64,000 nt of DNA, from NCBI GenBank assembly GCA_039566865.1, contig CM076949.1, positions 5,361,501 through 5,425,500 of the forward strand, read 5' to 3'. The position numbers and the translations under genes are program-made. This document shows positions 10,754 through 23,300 of the stretch, piece by piece. The DNA comes from Aurelia coerulea. Lineage: Eukaryota; Cnidaria; Scyphozoa; Semaeostomeae; Ulmaridae. The notes under the pieces are model-generated. The model was not told the origin of the DNA and did no database searches. It worked only from the letters and a program-made list of their open reading frames with translations. Numbering within the stretch: position 1 is the first letter of the stretch; the number at the start of each line of letters is the position of its first letter.

Positions 10754-13700
10754 CTAGAATTCTGGTGTGTTCTCCAAGGATTGCTGATTTGCATTCTACA
10801 AAGGAAAAATAAAAGGACATAATCATCGGAAATCCTTGAACCGCTTTATTACTGTTTACACTTTTCGAAATTTGTAGCTTTACTCAACTTAGGGCTTGTT
10901 TACATGATCCCGCCTTGCCGGGATATCTCGCCCTGCAGGGATATCTGGCCTAGCCGGGATGTTTTTACTTTTTGCGTTTACATGAGAGACAGGCGGAACG
11001 GGATAAAAATTATCCACGCTTATTAGGTTTCACCGACTACCATAACAAAAGACTGATCATTATCGTATGCGCATTGACGTCTATTTCATCCCGGCAAGGA
11101 GGGCTAACCCGCCTGTTTCTGTTTACATGGAGAAAATCATCCCGGCTGGACGGGATATCCCACCATGCCGAGACGAGATGAAAACATCCCGGCAAGACGG
11201 GACGGGATGAAACTCCAATGTAAACGCAAAATGAAAATTGTAAAATTGTATGTGTTTCTATAGGCAGCCGGGGTATCCCGGCCTCGATACCGGCAAGGCG
11301 AGATATCCCGGCAAGGCGGGATCATGTAAACAGGCCCTTAGAAATAAAAATTCAGTTTTTTAAGGTCAGTCCCATGGTTTTCAAGCCACAAGTAATTTCA
11401 TACATGTTTGATTTCAAAATCCTTCAAAACAGGCCAAAAACCCTTGATCGTATTTGCTAACAATCCAGTTCAAACTTCTTTCGAAGTCATATGTGGTTCG
11501 CTCTAATATCAACAAGAGGTAGGGCATTGGATAACCTTTTTTCCTCGATTTTAGAGCTTCTTTGCGGTACAAGTCATCTAGGGGTCTCTGGTTTCAGCAG
11601 TCGCATACATTTTATCTTTCCAAGCTGGTAACTCAGTGAACTCAAAGAGATTTGCAAGATTCTAGTGTCTAAAACATCGTAAGGACAAGGATATCTTCCT
11701 ATGCGCCCGTTCGTATTATCGTTATTTTTCAAAATTTTGTCAAACGTCGAACAATTTTTTGGGACACCCTGTAGGTTTGATCAAGACAAAGCGATTTGGC
11801 GACCTCAGTAATAGATTTCGCATCTTCTCTGCAGCCAACAGCAAGGACAGATTTTGTAATACAATAGCATGAATTGCTTTTGATTGACACCTGAATTCAA
11901 AACGATTAGTGATCGCAGAAACAAAGGAAATTCTCTTAACCAGTAATTCAAAACAAGCAAAGCCGCAAAAGTTTCTCTGAAACCCAGGTAGCTAGTTCGC
12001 TCATTTTGCATTCCAGAAATTGTTTTAAGAGCAGACATGAGCATAGATCGAAAGAAGAAGGATTTATCTACAGATCTGCCTCGGGCATTTAATTTGTTAG
12101 GTTCAAAAGCCGATTGGGAGACGATTCAATTTTATTATGTTTTTGGGTGTGATTAAAACACTTACTGCTCAGCTTCAGAAACAAAGAAATCAAATGCCCG
12201 AGGTAAATGTGTAGATATATCCTTCTTCTTTCGATATATGCTCATGTTTGCTCTTAAAAACTATTTCTGAAATGCACAACGAGCGCTCTAGCTACCTGGG
12301 ATTCAGAGAAACTTTCGCAGCTTTGTTTGTTTTTAATTACTGGTTGAGAAAATTTCCCATGTCTGCGATCGCTAATCGCTTTGAATTCAGGTGTCAATCA
12401 AAAGCAATTCATGTTATTTTCTTACAAAAATCTGCTCTTGTTGCATCCAACCATTATGCTTCGCCTTCTCTGTTTATTTCTATTTGATTGAGTGCACTCA
12501 AAGAGGTGAAATCTATTCTTCTGAAAGGCAAATCGCTTTGTCTTCTCAGAAACCTAAATACCTTGGTAATTTCATACCTTCCAATTAAAAACCATTATTT
12601 CAAACACACGTTCAATTTGTCCAAATATGTTCACCGCCCTTTGGCGACCTCTTCAGTGAGAAATATTATTTGTTTGACAAAATAAACCCTTGTTGTTGTG
12701 CAACATAATCTTCAGATTCATTACCTGGAATTTTCTTTTCAAAGCAGCAGTAAGCAATGGAGTAATACCAACACCAGTTTCCATTTTCGATTTCACTAAT
12801 GGTGTCCCACCAGGGCTCCGAATCACGTTCACTTTTCGTAGAGTTCTACGTAAGTTGTAGCCATTGATTGGCGTCCTGTTGAAAAAGAATGAATAAATCA
12901 ATCTATTAATGAAAAAATGAGAATCAGGTCTGGTCATTTTATCAGAGTTGTAGCTCTCATTCCTTTTCAGGCTCCAGAAAGGTTTTTCCAGCGGCCGAGT
13001 TGAAACTCAACCCAGGGTGAAACTCCGCCCGGGTTGACTTTTCTCATGTAAAGAGCCTTATTACCTATTTCCTTGAACTGAATCCATTCATTTCTGCTTA
13101 TTCATTAGAGAAAAGTTCGCCTAAACATTACACGTTTTTTTATAAGAAACTTGTTTATAAGAAACTAGTACTACGATGACCAAAAATTTAAGCAACTCTA
13201 GTACTACGCTCAAGAACAGTTAAGAAACTCTAAAACTATATTTCTGTATGTCTCTCTTATTCTATGTCTCTCTAACAAAGGTATATTCGTCTTTTCTTGA
13301 CTTTTAACTGCAAAATTGGTAAATTTTTGCCTTGATGTGCATGGCTTTTTCTTGATGACAATGTCAATGCAAAATGGAAGCCCTTTCTCGAGAACAAGGC
13401 TCAACTTCGAACAATACCGCAATTTTAGGCCCAAAAAAATAAGAAACTAATTATGAAACTTTTACTACTAAAACACCGAAATTTTCATGCGAAATTAAGA
13501 AACTTTTAGTACAAAGTGCTGATCCAAGTTTCTTATAAAAAAACGTGTACTAGAAGAGCAATTTACGCCCACCTGTGACAATGGTTGGATAAATGATGCA
13601 ATTCATGATCATCGTTAATATAAGTATATGAATAAATGGTATTTTAGCTATACTGAAAGATAACCTGAATCAAACGATATATTTATACATTTTGTAGAAT

Positions 13701-16700
13701 ACTCGAAAGTGCACAAAGGTGACAGAAGCATTTCAATCGAAATTCTTGTATAAGAATGTATCACAAATATCACTCGATCCACATTCTTTTGTAGAATAGC
13801 TAAAACGTCTACTGATAAAAAGATACATGATCCATAACTGTATGAATGAATAACTGAGTGCAAGAAAGAAGAAATTATTTAATAAATGAACGAATGATCT
13901 AAAATTATTTCCATGTTGCTTGCCATGCAGGAAAATCCCAAAATTAAGAACCAAACTTTGTCTCAAATCATTTTTAACCTATGCCAATGTAAATTTTTTA
14001 ATTTTCATGGCTAATGAACACTTATTGCGAATAAAATGGACCATCAATAAAAGAACTGATTGACAAAACCTGAAGTCTAAAAAAAATGAAAATAATTAAT
14101 TAATCATTAAAGAGATCCGAAATATCCGAATAAATAGAAAACAGCGTTTAAATTCAGAAAGATCCTACTAACCTCCTGTCAGCCGATTTCTTCAAAGTAT
14201 TTCCTGAAGTAAAATTCGTCATGTCGCGGAGCGGTGTGGAACTTTTCGAAGAGAGGCCATTTTTTCCTGCTGTCTTAGATGGAGTTTTTCTCAGCCTTAC
14301 TCCTTTTAAATCATCCAACGTCACCAGCTGCACTCCTTTCCCAGATGTTTTTTTCGCATGTTCAGCTTTAAAGCTCACTCGTCTTAATTTCACTTTCAGC
14401 AGCTGATCATTTGTGATTTGCAGGCCGCTTTGCGACTTTTTTGACTCTGTGACGCAAGCCGCTGTCTTTTTTGGTATATTGCGCTTTTTCTACAACGAAA
14501 ATAAAATCTGCTATCAAACTTCCCGCCTCGTGACGTGTTTGCAACAGATGTGACTCTTTTTGCTTGAGGGGGCATAGGCAAACCGGCAGGTGAGCGAAGC
14601 GAGCTGGACTTTTACAGGACAATTCCCGGTTTGGTAAGACTGATGATGAAATAAGATGTTTTATTATATGGCGTTCGAAAATACGGCTCCTCGGACCGGC
14701 AACGCAGCAATTCGATTGGTTCTTGATCGGTCCGTAAAAGCCGTATTTTTCGTTCGAAGCCGTATTGGACCGGGCGTTGCCTTAAAAGTCAACAACAAAG
14801 GAGGAGCTTCTTGTCTAGGCTTAGGCCGCAAGAAGTGTCAGCCAAAGTTTAGCTTATTCATCGAAGATTTCTTTTCTGTAAACTTTGAAGACGAACTTGC
14901 AATTATACACGAAGAAAATGCCAATGTAGTTAACGTCGCAACGAGCAACTACAGTGATGCACAGGATCAAAGACACAACAGAAAAGTACGATACTATAAA
15001 CAACGTTCTCAAAAGGTTCTGCCATATAATAAAGCCTTTATTAAACGATTACTCGATCCATGCTGGAAAATATTTGGACCTTAGTTCATTGTACGGACCT
15101 CACTGCGTTCGGTCCGTACGTCAAACTGCGGTCCAAATATTTTCCAGCATGGACCTCGTAATCGTTTAATAACCGCATAATACTGTTATGAACGGCGTAT
15201 CGTCCCGTCCTTTTATCAAGTGGTGTATCGTCCCTTTCTCGGCGAAATCGTGACGTCATTCAGCGCAAAGGCTCTGTTCCTTTTCCTTCTGGCATCACGT
15301 CAACGAAAACGAGGCTGCCCTATTTTTTCTTGCCTCTTAATCACTGCTAGCTTCTTTAGCATCTGCTCATGGAAAGCAAAATAGCGACCAATTGCAACAA
15401 TATTTGACCGAATTATAAGAATGTTTAACGAATTTACAGCTGTTACGAACGTCAAAATGTGGAAAAAAGTTGGTAGTTTGTTTTCTAGCATTAATTTTAC
15501 GAACCCCGGAATTGTCCTTTAAATTTGGAAGCTTTTAATAAGGGTCGACGATTTCATTTTTTGCAAATATTTCCTTTAGTTTTCTTCTTTGAAAAAAGAA
15601 GAATGCTGCAATTCTGGAATTATTCAAGATAGCTAAAGACCAGACAGTAGCGGATGCACCAACTAGAGTCCAGACGTTTGAAAAATCGTAGAACCTGAAG
15701 TACTGGAAGGATTTGTATAGATGATTTATGTGGGGGGGGTGCTGATTAATAGAGAGGGGAGCTTATTCAAAATATTGGCTCAGAGGGGATGGGCTTATTA
15801 GAGAGGGGGGCTTATAGAGAGGGGGCTTACACCCAATGTGCAGCACACAAAATGTCTTTATGTGCATCCCAAACAGCCAAAAAGATTCCAAGAGAAATAT
15901 AGGTAAATTCGACTTCTAGTTCTTTCCAACCAAATGGCCTTTAGAAAAATCCCAAACAAAGATAGCACAAACAATACAACAATACATACCATGCAAAGTT
16001 TTTGCATTTGATTTTGCATCAGTGGTGGGGGTGGTGGTGGTGGTGGTGGTGGTGGTGGTGGAGGTGGAGGAGGAGGAGGTGGTGCTACTGCGGGTATTGG
16101 AAGAGGTAATTGACTGCTTGTTGCATTACTTGTTTCGTTTTTATGCATGCATGTGCACATCATTGTGGTCTGTAATAAATTGAAAGAGAAATGGAATGTT
16201 TTTATATGAAATGAAAGGATTTGAATATAAAAATATTGTGACAATTTCTAATTTAAACAAATCAAAGGTTCAAGATGAATAGACTTATCACCAAATGCTC
16301 TAGAAACTAATTTATCCAACCACATAAAGGAATCCATATGGCACAGGTCAAGGATCACATTTTTGGAAGCCCAAACCAGAAATTCAAGCTTTTGTCGAAA
16401 ATTTCTTAGCTACCAGGTGTGCGAAAAACAGTAGCTACTGTTGACGGACAATGACAAATCGTACTAACAGGCCTATTCTGAAGATTCATGATTTAATATT
16501 TAGTTAAAATCCTTAATGACACTCAAGAAATTTTCTCTCAATTTTTTTGGCTGCCTACTTCTCACATTATTGGTGATTTCTTGAAAAATCCATAATCTAG
16601 AAACACAATAAACTGGATCTAAAATAATCCAATTTTCTGAACACTAAGCTGATATACCAAGAAAATAAGTTAAAGGACAAGTCTGGGGTTGGTATGATTC

Positions 16701-19700
16701 ATGATGAAATACTAGATAATACTGCTATGAATGATGTAGGATACTTTTTTCTACTTTTTTCGCCTTCTCCTTGTGAAATTACGTATTCAATTGAGCAATT
16801 TGAGCGAAATGACGTCATATCGCACAAACGAAACGAGGATGTGTGTTGGTTTTTCGCCTCTTTATCGCTGCAAGCCTCTTTACCGTGTACTCATGCATTT
16901 AAAATGGCTCAAGGACACGATAAAGAGGTTTACAACGATAAAGAGGCGAAAAAACAATCACACAGCCTCATTTTCGTTTGTGTGATATGACGTCTTTTCG
17001 CTCAAATTGCTTATTTGAATACGTAATTTCACAAGGAGAAGGCAAAAAATAGTGGAAAAAAGTATCATACATCATTCATAGCAGTACTATCTAGTATTTT
17101 ATCATCAATCATACCAACCCCGGACTTGTCCTTTAAAGATGAGTGATTTTACCAAACTTTAGAAGGAAGAATATGATTAGTTGTGATCAGTTGCACGTCA
17201 GGCAGTTGTATGTATCACAAGAGGCAACTTTTCAACTTGCTCCACATAAAATGACAATGCATTGTGTAAAGAGGATATCTATACCTTTTCCTTCAGATGT
17301 TGATTCAGGTCCGCAACCTCTTTCTCCAGCAGTGAAACTCTCACAACCAGATCATCATAGTTTTGTGAATTCTGTATTTGCAATGATGGTCCAGAAATGA
17401 GAGATTTTAAAGCCTGAAACAAAGCAAAATATTATTAGCTCATAGATTAAGTGGTATTCTCCAAAATATCTTCTTTTTGTATCTTTCTGGTGTAGCTATG
17501 TGGTGTTGTACAATTATTCACCAGGGTAATTTGGGGGAAAGCCTAAGTTTCAGCAACTATTCTCCAAAAATGAAAGAAATCAAACCATTTGATTATTTAA
17601 TACATTTCAGCTTTGAACATCAAGAAGATTGAAAAAGTTCATTTCATGTCTTCATTTTACAAATTTTTTACATTTTCGATATGGATTCCCCAAATTACCC
17701 TGGTTGGGGTATTGGGAGACTATATTTTGAGCACAAATTTTATATAGAGGGCAACCAAACTGGGTGAATCTTGTTTGTTAACCCTATTTGTACTGGGGGG
17801 GGGGGGGCGTTTTTGCCCCCCCCTACCAGTTTTTGCTGCATTACGCTAAAATGACAAGAGATATAACTACCAGTTTTGGTGACTTTTACTCAAATTTCAT
17901 AGGCAATTAAATTCTTACTATTTCATTGTTCTACCTCTGATCATGTGACCACACAAATACCATATTTGGATAGTAGTCAACAACAAAAAAGCTTAAAATG
18001 TCCGTAGTTTTTGTGTTGTTTGCCTGATCGATCTCAAACATGCACCATTCGATTGCATTTGATGAGTACTTTCATTTGATATCTAAAATTTTCATATTTG
18101 CTTATGTCAGCAAAATTTAATATCTATGACGTCATTTCTCTAATAAAGAAGTATAAAGTAAATTCATGCAACAAAAGGCTAATTTAAGGCTAATTATGCT
18201 AAAAATAGAAACTACAGTAAAAAATTTTGAAAAGTATATATTTTTAAACTATGGCCTGTTTCCTACTATTTGAAACAAATTTGGAGAAAATCGGTTGAGT
18301 GGTTGATTAAATAGAATTTTTCTGGTTAAGAAGGTATAAATTTGCCAATTTTCCTCAGTTTTCGGTTGCCTAGCAACGAATCACGTGACTTATTAATTGT
18401 CATTGTTATATTTGAATAGCCAATTGTCTAAAGAACAATAGGGGTAAGTCTTATTGTTATATCTTTTGTAGTTTTGGAGAAAAAGAGGGGGGGGGGGCGA
18501 AAAAGCCCCCCCTTCAGTACAAAATATCTAAAAAATCTCCCAGTACGAATAGCGTTAACCCTGTTACCATGATATTATAAAAACTTTCAAGATAAAACAC
18601 GTGACATCTGTTTTGAGATGGATGTGCGTAGCAATAAAGTGTCCCAAAATTCCCTTGTCCCAGATTGGCTTGGTTCACCCTGCAAGAAATACAAATCTTT
18701 GTCTAAATCTTTGGTACCATCATAGTGGTACCATTGACAAAACAAAATATATTTTAGATGGGGGGAATAAGAATTTAAGGGTTGCTTTTGTTTCTGAAAG
18801 AGCAATTACTTGATGTTCAAGCACATTTAACGATCATAGATGTGGACTTTTTTAATATTTTGATCAATGTGAAATAAATACTTTGTTTAATGTTAAGTAA
18901 TCTCAACTTTGCATTAACCAAAATATTCACTCTGCAATGAACTATTAACTGTGCATTCCAAACTGGACATTTTGCAAAGTGCGCATTGAAAATGCACACC
19001 TGGCTATTGTTTTTAAAATGAAGACTCTGTTGTACTTCTTTTGTATTTAGTACTTTTTGGAATTGTGCACAAAAGATCTTCTACATGATGCAGACTGGTG
19101 TGCATCAAACATTCAGAACTATGAACAAAATTGAAATTGATGCCCTGTGGCGAGAATTGCAAAAATGGCATTTCTACCTCTGCTATTCTTTTTCCAAATT
19201 TCAAAGGTAACAGCCCAAGGTTTAAGAGTGAATTCATCAGCAAAACTGGGCTCTTTGAGCTTGATTGGAATTCAGAATCTTCTTTTCCTCTTGATCGATC
19301 AGCCATTTCCATTTCATTCAATTCATTTTCGAAATCAATCTTTACTGCCATTTGATCTTCTTTCGCCTGATTTGCAGCGTTGCAGTCTGGGGCTGCAGCA
19401 ACAGCAATTTTCTCTTGTCCTTCCCCTTCCCCTGCAAAATCATTATGCTTGACTTTGTGCAGCAGAGACTCCCCACTTTCCATTTGGTAAGTTTCTCTAT
19501 TTCCAATACTAGTAGGACTGCATGATTGCTTGTTCAAGTCATCACCTGTAACTTTCAAATATTTCAAAATTGTCTGCAGAGCATTTGAAATCCTTGATTT
19601 TCTCTGCGAAATATAACGTTGTGTGACTTTTAGGCCCGGTTTGGATTTGCTTTGCAAAGCGACTTTCTGCTTCAGCTTCTGTCTTGAAACGAGTCGATTC

Positions 19701-19723
19701 TTTCTTGCTCTTGAAGTAGGCAT
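10754..19723 (-). CDS. PRR11: PRR11 (proline-rich protein 11) homologue, six exons
   Basis: Exons in transcription order are 19723-19178, 17413-17285, 16169-15990, 14489-14173, 12875-12725 and 10795-10754 (stop TAG). All junctions are GT-AG and the phases agree, giving about 454 residues. Exon 1 starts [17 protein letters not shown], a basic start as in the vertebrate protein. Exon 2 encodes a 43-residue coiled-coil segment ([16 protein letters not shown]). Exon 3 has a run of about 20 prolines. Exon 4 has paired LLKVKL and [12 protein letters not shown] motifs. Exon 5 has the diagnostic RSPGGTPL...[18 protein letters not shown] block, nearly the same as in human PRR11. Exon 6 gives a short acidic end, ENTPEF. 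Human PRR11 is linked to the cell cycle and reported to act on actin/Arp2/3 and chromatin. The family call rests on exons 4-5; the 5' part is less conserved. Every intron carries a transposon. The start shares a 647-bp spacer with divergent RPL23A. Confidence 0.85.
10892..11337. mobile_element. PIF/Harbinger-type MITE in PRR11 intron 5
   Basis: The terminal repeats are about 41 bp (GGGCTTGTTTACATGATCCC / GGGATCATGTAAACAGGCCC). The element is flanked by TTA on both sides (10889-10891, 11338-11340). The TWA target and G/C-rich ends fit PIF/Harbinger. Short CGGGAT/ATCCCG words recur inside both arms, probably transposase binding sites. Confidence 0.8.
11822..12450. mobile_element. Long fold-back element, family F (copy 3), PRR11 intron 5
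   Basis: This is the same palindrome as at 8042: GCAAGGACAGATTTTGTAA..., CCCAGGTAGCTAG, TAGATCGAAAGAAGAAGGA and their inverses. The block to its right (12441-12570) is shared with 39794-39930 outside any palindrome. Confidence 0.75.
13131..13547. mobile_element. Tc1/mariner-like MITE (CACGTTTTTTTATAAGAAAC family, copy 1)
   Basis: The inverted ends are CACGTTTTTTTATAAGAAAC and its complement, with TA on both sides (13129-13130, 13548-13549). TTAAGAAACT-like words are repeated several times near each end. It encodes a 74-residue minus-strand ORF (13434-13210) that is also open in the copies at 56753 and 58233. It sits in PRR11 intron 4. Confidence 0.8.
14616..15518. mobile_element. AGGACAATT element with internal ORF, PRR11 intron 3
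   Basis: The ends AGGACAATTCC / GGAATTGTCCT are inverted. The right flank is TTAA and the left is TTAC, so an original TTAA duplication is likely. Inside are an ORF of 142 codons (14656-15084, starting [15 protein letters not shown]) of unknown family, and a large hairpin at 15042-15168. No transposase motif is seen in the ORF, and its last part runs into the hairpin, so it may not be a real gene. Confidence 0.65.
15042..15168. repeat. Hairpin with about 40-bp arms inside the AGGACAATT element
   Basis: TAAACGATTACTCGATCCAT...GAAAATATTTGGACC is mirrored by GGTCCAAATATTTTC...TAATCGTTTA. A second, inner pair (GTACGGACC / GGTCCGTAC) forms the tip. Confidence 0.8.
16674..17132. mobile_element. 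TTAA-flanked fold-back MITE, PRR11 intron 2
   Basis: Nearly the whole element is palindromic, with ends AGGACAAGTCTGGGGTTGGT / ACCAACCCCGGACTTGTCCT. TTAA lies on both sides (16670-16673, 17133-17136). Two ORFs of about 70-98 codons across the arms are products of the palindrome. Confidence 0.85.
17782..18554. mobile_element. TTAA-flanked MITE with poly-G subterminal tracts, PRR11 intron 1
   Basis: The ends CCCTATTTGTACTGGG / CCCAGTACGAATAGCG are inverted, with TTAA at 17778-17781 and 18555-18558. Just inside each end is a G run followed by CG(T/A)TTTTGC/GAAAAAGC and a C run. The interior has no ORF of note. Confidence 0.8.
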
Positions 19724-20370
19724 TTTAATTTGATAATAATCCCATTCACATGTATTTGTATACTTTTCTTTTTGGTGCAAAATGGAAATGTTTACAGGAA
19801 GAATTTTTCTTTCTTGCTTCAAGCAAACCGCCAAAATTCGAAGTGACAGCAACAGCAACATTGAATATCACAAACTTCTCCTGCGCAGTTACAGCAGTTT
19901 CTGTGCAACTGTGCAAAATGGACAACAAATTTTGGTAACTTTTAGAATATATATATAGTGACACCCATGATGCCAAATAAAACACACAAAACAAACAAAG
20001 GGATGCGAAACTTCAGGACTTGGTGTTGTTCATACTGTCTGCGTCTCGGCTTGGTCATGACCTAAATAAGGTCTCCGGAATAAGTGGGGATCGCCGATCA
20101 GTGGTGGGGATGAGTTCCTCCAGTGAAAAAGTTTCTTAAAATCATAGTGTTCTGGGAGTTCTTACGAAAACAAACAAAAACTTGCTCTGTTCTATTCTAT
20201 TGGGTTGGTTCTATCTTCCGTGACTCTTCCTCTTTGCTTAGCATGTTGTGACGTAACAAGAACTTCAAGAAACACGAGGAACAGGAGGAGGTCTGGAACT
20301 AGCTGGGTTCTGCGCCTGCGTAACAACCTTGCACGTTGATTTCGGCCTTTTCATTTCTGCTGAAGACAAA
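19724..20370. promoter_or_regulatory. Shared divergent promoter region of PRR11 and RPL23A
   Basis: The 647 bp between the two start codons must hold both promoters. On the RPL23A side, a pyrimidine tract CCTTTTCATTTC (about 20345-20358) lies 15-25 nt before the ATG and looks like a TOP (terminal oligopyrimidine) transcription start, standard for ribosomal protein genes. A TGACGTAA CRE-like word lies at 20250. No clear TATA box is seen on either side; the TATATATATA at 19948 is far from both. Confidence 0.55.
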
Positions 20371-23300
20371 ATGGCACCAAAAGGGGCAGCTAAAGGTTAG
20401 TCAATTGTAAGAGGGTAAAATTGAAACGCCTTGTACACCCAGATATTGAGAAGTGGTCTTCAAATCTTAAAGTGTAATATGAATGACAAAACTAGGGTTT
20501 TTTGCCGCTTTTGAGCAAGAAATATGTCCTCATTTTCTTGGCCTAAATTTAAGCAAAAAACCAGACCGCAGACACTGCCACTTTAAAAGAGGAATATTTG
20601 TGTAAGGATCACACAGATTTTACCAGCAGCATCTGCCCTATTTATATGATTCATTTACAACGATATCCCTTCAGTAACAAATAACAAATATAAACTTACA
20701 AGTCTCAAAGTCAAACTAGAAATATAAACATGATACATAAGTTAACCTGATCTGATCTTCCAGGGAGTCGTCGTTGAGGGGGCCTGGATTAATTTTCAAG
20801 GCTCGTCAAATGCCTTTTCAGATGTGTTTTAAACTACTACCATTATGATGGACGAGCAGAGCAAAGCCTGTGTGTGCCTTTCCATAAGGTCACCTGGGAC
20901 TGGACTGCTGGGTGAACAGGAGAAATTTTAGTTGGATAAAAACTTGAGTTCCTTTTAGTAACTATTAAAAAGTTGGGGAAATACTGATAAAGAGCCAGTA
21001 TGGAAAGTAGGACATTTTTCCCCGAGACCTCGGGTGTGCAAGAAGGGTCCTCTATTGTTTATCTATTGTCTGTTTTGAATACCCTATTGTTTTTCTTGGG
21101 TGTGCAAGTGCCACACTTTCCATACAGGATAAAGAGGTTGTTCACAAGTCCTTGTCAATGTGAAAAGTCATTGAAAAGGAACGGAAAAACTGAACTGGAC
21201 AAATTAAAGATTAAGGCCCCGTTCATACAAGAGAAAAGATACAAATCCATTATTGTCATGTTTACACAGGAATAGATCCAAAAATTTTTCTGTTTATCCA
21301 AAAATGTTTCTGTTTATGCTTACGGGAATCGATCAGAGCCATCATGTGAAGCATGCGCAAAAGTAATAACAAATTGGATTGTAAATACAAAAGGCAGGGC
21401 GCAGGTGTAAACAAAGGCGTTTCACTATTGTATTCGTTTCCATATCCTATCCATCCTAGAAAAATGTATACAAAATGAGCTAGCTCATATGATGAAACGC
21501 ATAGTGAAACATTTCTGAAACTTAAATGTTGAGAACACCTATGCTGCCTTCCTTCTGATGAGCTTACTAAGGCCAAAAAAGTGAATCAAATTGGGTTTGT
21601 GAAATTGATCACATTGTCTCCATCCGTCTTTTTCTGTCTGTCCATCAATGCACAGCAGTTACAATGTCTACCAAAGGTCCTTCGAACATTTCTGGGCCAT
21701 TTGTTGAGATCAACAATTACTTGAAAGTCTCTGGCTTTGAAACAATTTTGGTTTACAAGGTTATTGTATGAGCATTCCATCAGAGTTACAATTTGCCCTG
21801 TCACTCAATTTATCATGACATGACAACATTTTCTGTGGGGGAGGGGGGGAAAAGTCACAAAAAAGACAAAATTAGCCAAGTTGTTGAGCTTTTAGCAGTC
21901 ATTTTACAATGAGGCATTTTATTGAATATTTATGTGCACTTAAGTCTAAAATAGATTGTTTCCAATTTTTACAGCAGGCAAGGCCAAGGATAAGGCCAAG
22001 GCTACTGCCTTGAAAGCCAAAAAGACAGTGCTCAAAGGAGCTCAGGCAAAAACAAAGAAGAAGATTAGGACAACAGTCCACTTCCATCGACCCAAGACCT
22101 TGAGACTTGCAAGAAAGCCCAAGTTCCCAAGAAGGTCAGCCCCAAGAATAAACAAACTAGACCAGTTTGCAATCATCAAGCATCCACTCACTACTGAGTC
22201 AGCCATGAAAAAAATTGAGGACAATAACACATTGGTGTTCATCGTTGACATCAGGGCAAACAAACAAGTAAAAGCCACAAGTAAAGATTGCTGTTAAGAA
22301 ATTATATGACATTGATGTGGCTAAAGTTAACACTCTTGTGAGGTAAGTGGTGCTTTCAGCATGAGCAGTAAAATGTACATGGGCATACAATAATACCCTT
22401 GTTGTTACAGTTAAAGGCATCAAGTCCGAATGAATAGTCCGCTCATGACCAATATCAACTTCTTTTCAATCATAGAACTAAAGTCATCATTTTATCGCTA
22501 TTTAAATAGAACAAAATAAATTCCTGAGGATAATGCAAGGATTAAGAAATTTTTGTTCCCCATTGCTATTGATGTTAGCACTATTGTGCAATAACAAAGG
22601 GCCATCAGCGGCTTGTCAGCAAAAATTTATATAGAGCCTTTAAATCTACTGACTTGAACAGTGAACTGAGTTCAAATGATGAAGCACATAGGATAACACT
22701 TGCTGAAACTTATGTTGAGATCACCTATGCTGCCTTCCTACTGATGAACTCACCATCATGTAACCATAATAGAGCATACTGAAAGTGTTTTTCTGAAGCT
22801 CCTCGGGGCAATGGATGTCAGATCATACACAAAATGCAAAATGATACAGTAGTGTCCCGCATATAAGAAACACAAATTTGAAACACAGACCCTGATTTTC
22901 AAAACAATACCCCATTTTATAAGAAACTAGTACAGGTCTGAAAAAAAACCTTTTTTCTTATTTAACAAAACCAAGCAAAAAGCACTTTCCTGGAATAATT
23001 ATATCATTTCCTGGAAGTAAAAATTTACAAATGCATATCAAAATAACAATTTGTTTATCACAATCATAACGCTTATGTCTGAGTAGTTGATCGATAGTGC
23101 ATGATTTTTCTAATAAGAAACTTTACCCTGATTTGAATTTTACCTCATTTTATAAGAAACATGTCAGACCTGAAATTGAAAAGGTTTTTTCTTATATGCG
23201 GTACACTACTGTATTTTATATCAAATGGGATTCTAAAATTGGCCAATTGGGAGTAAAGTTTAGATTGTTGTTTATTCTTAGAGCCAGTAATAGCCACAAA

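Noticed and set aside
19013..19177. Continuation of the PRR11 exon 1 frame to a stop at 19013
   Set aside because: A GAG|GTAGAA donor at 19177 joins in phase to the coiled-coil exon. The read-through segment has no conserved features, although an intron-retaining short form cannot be excluded.
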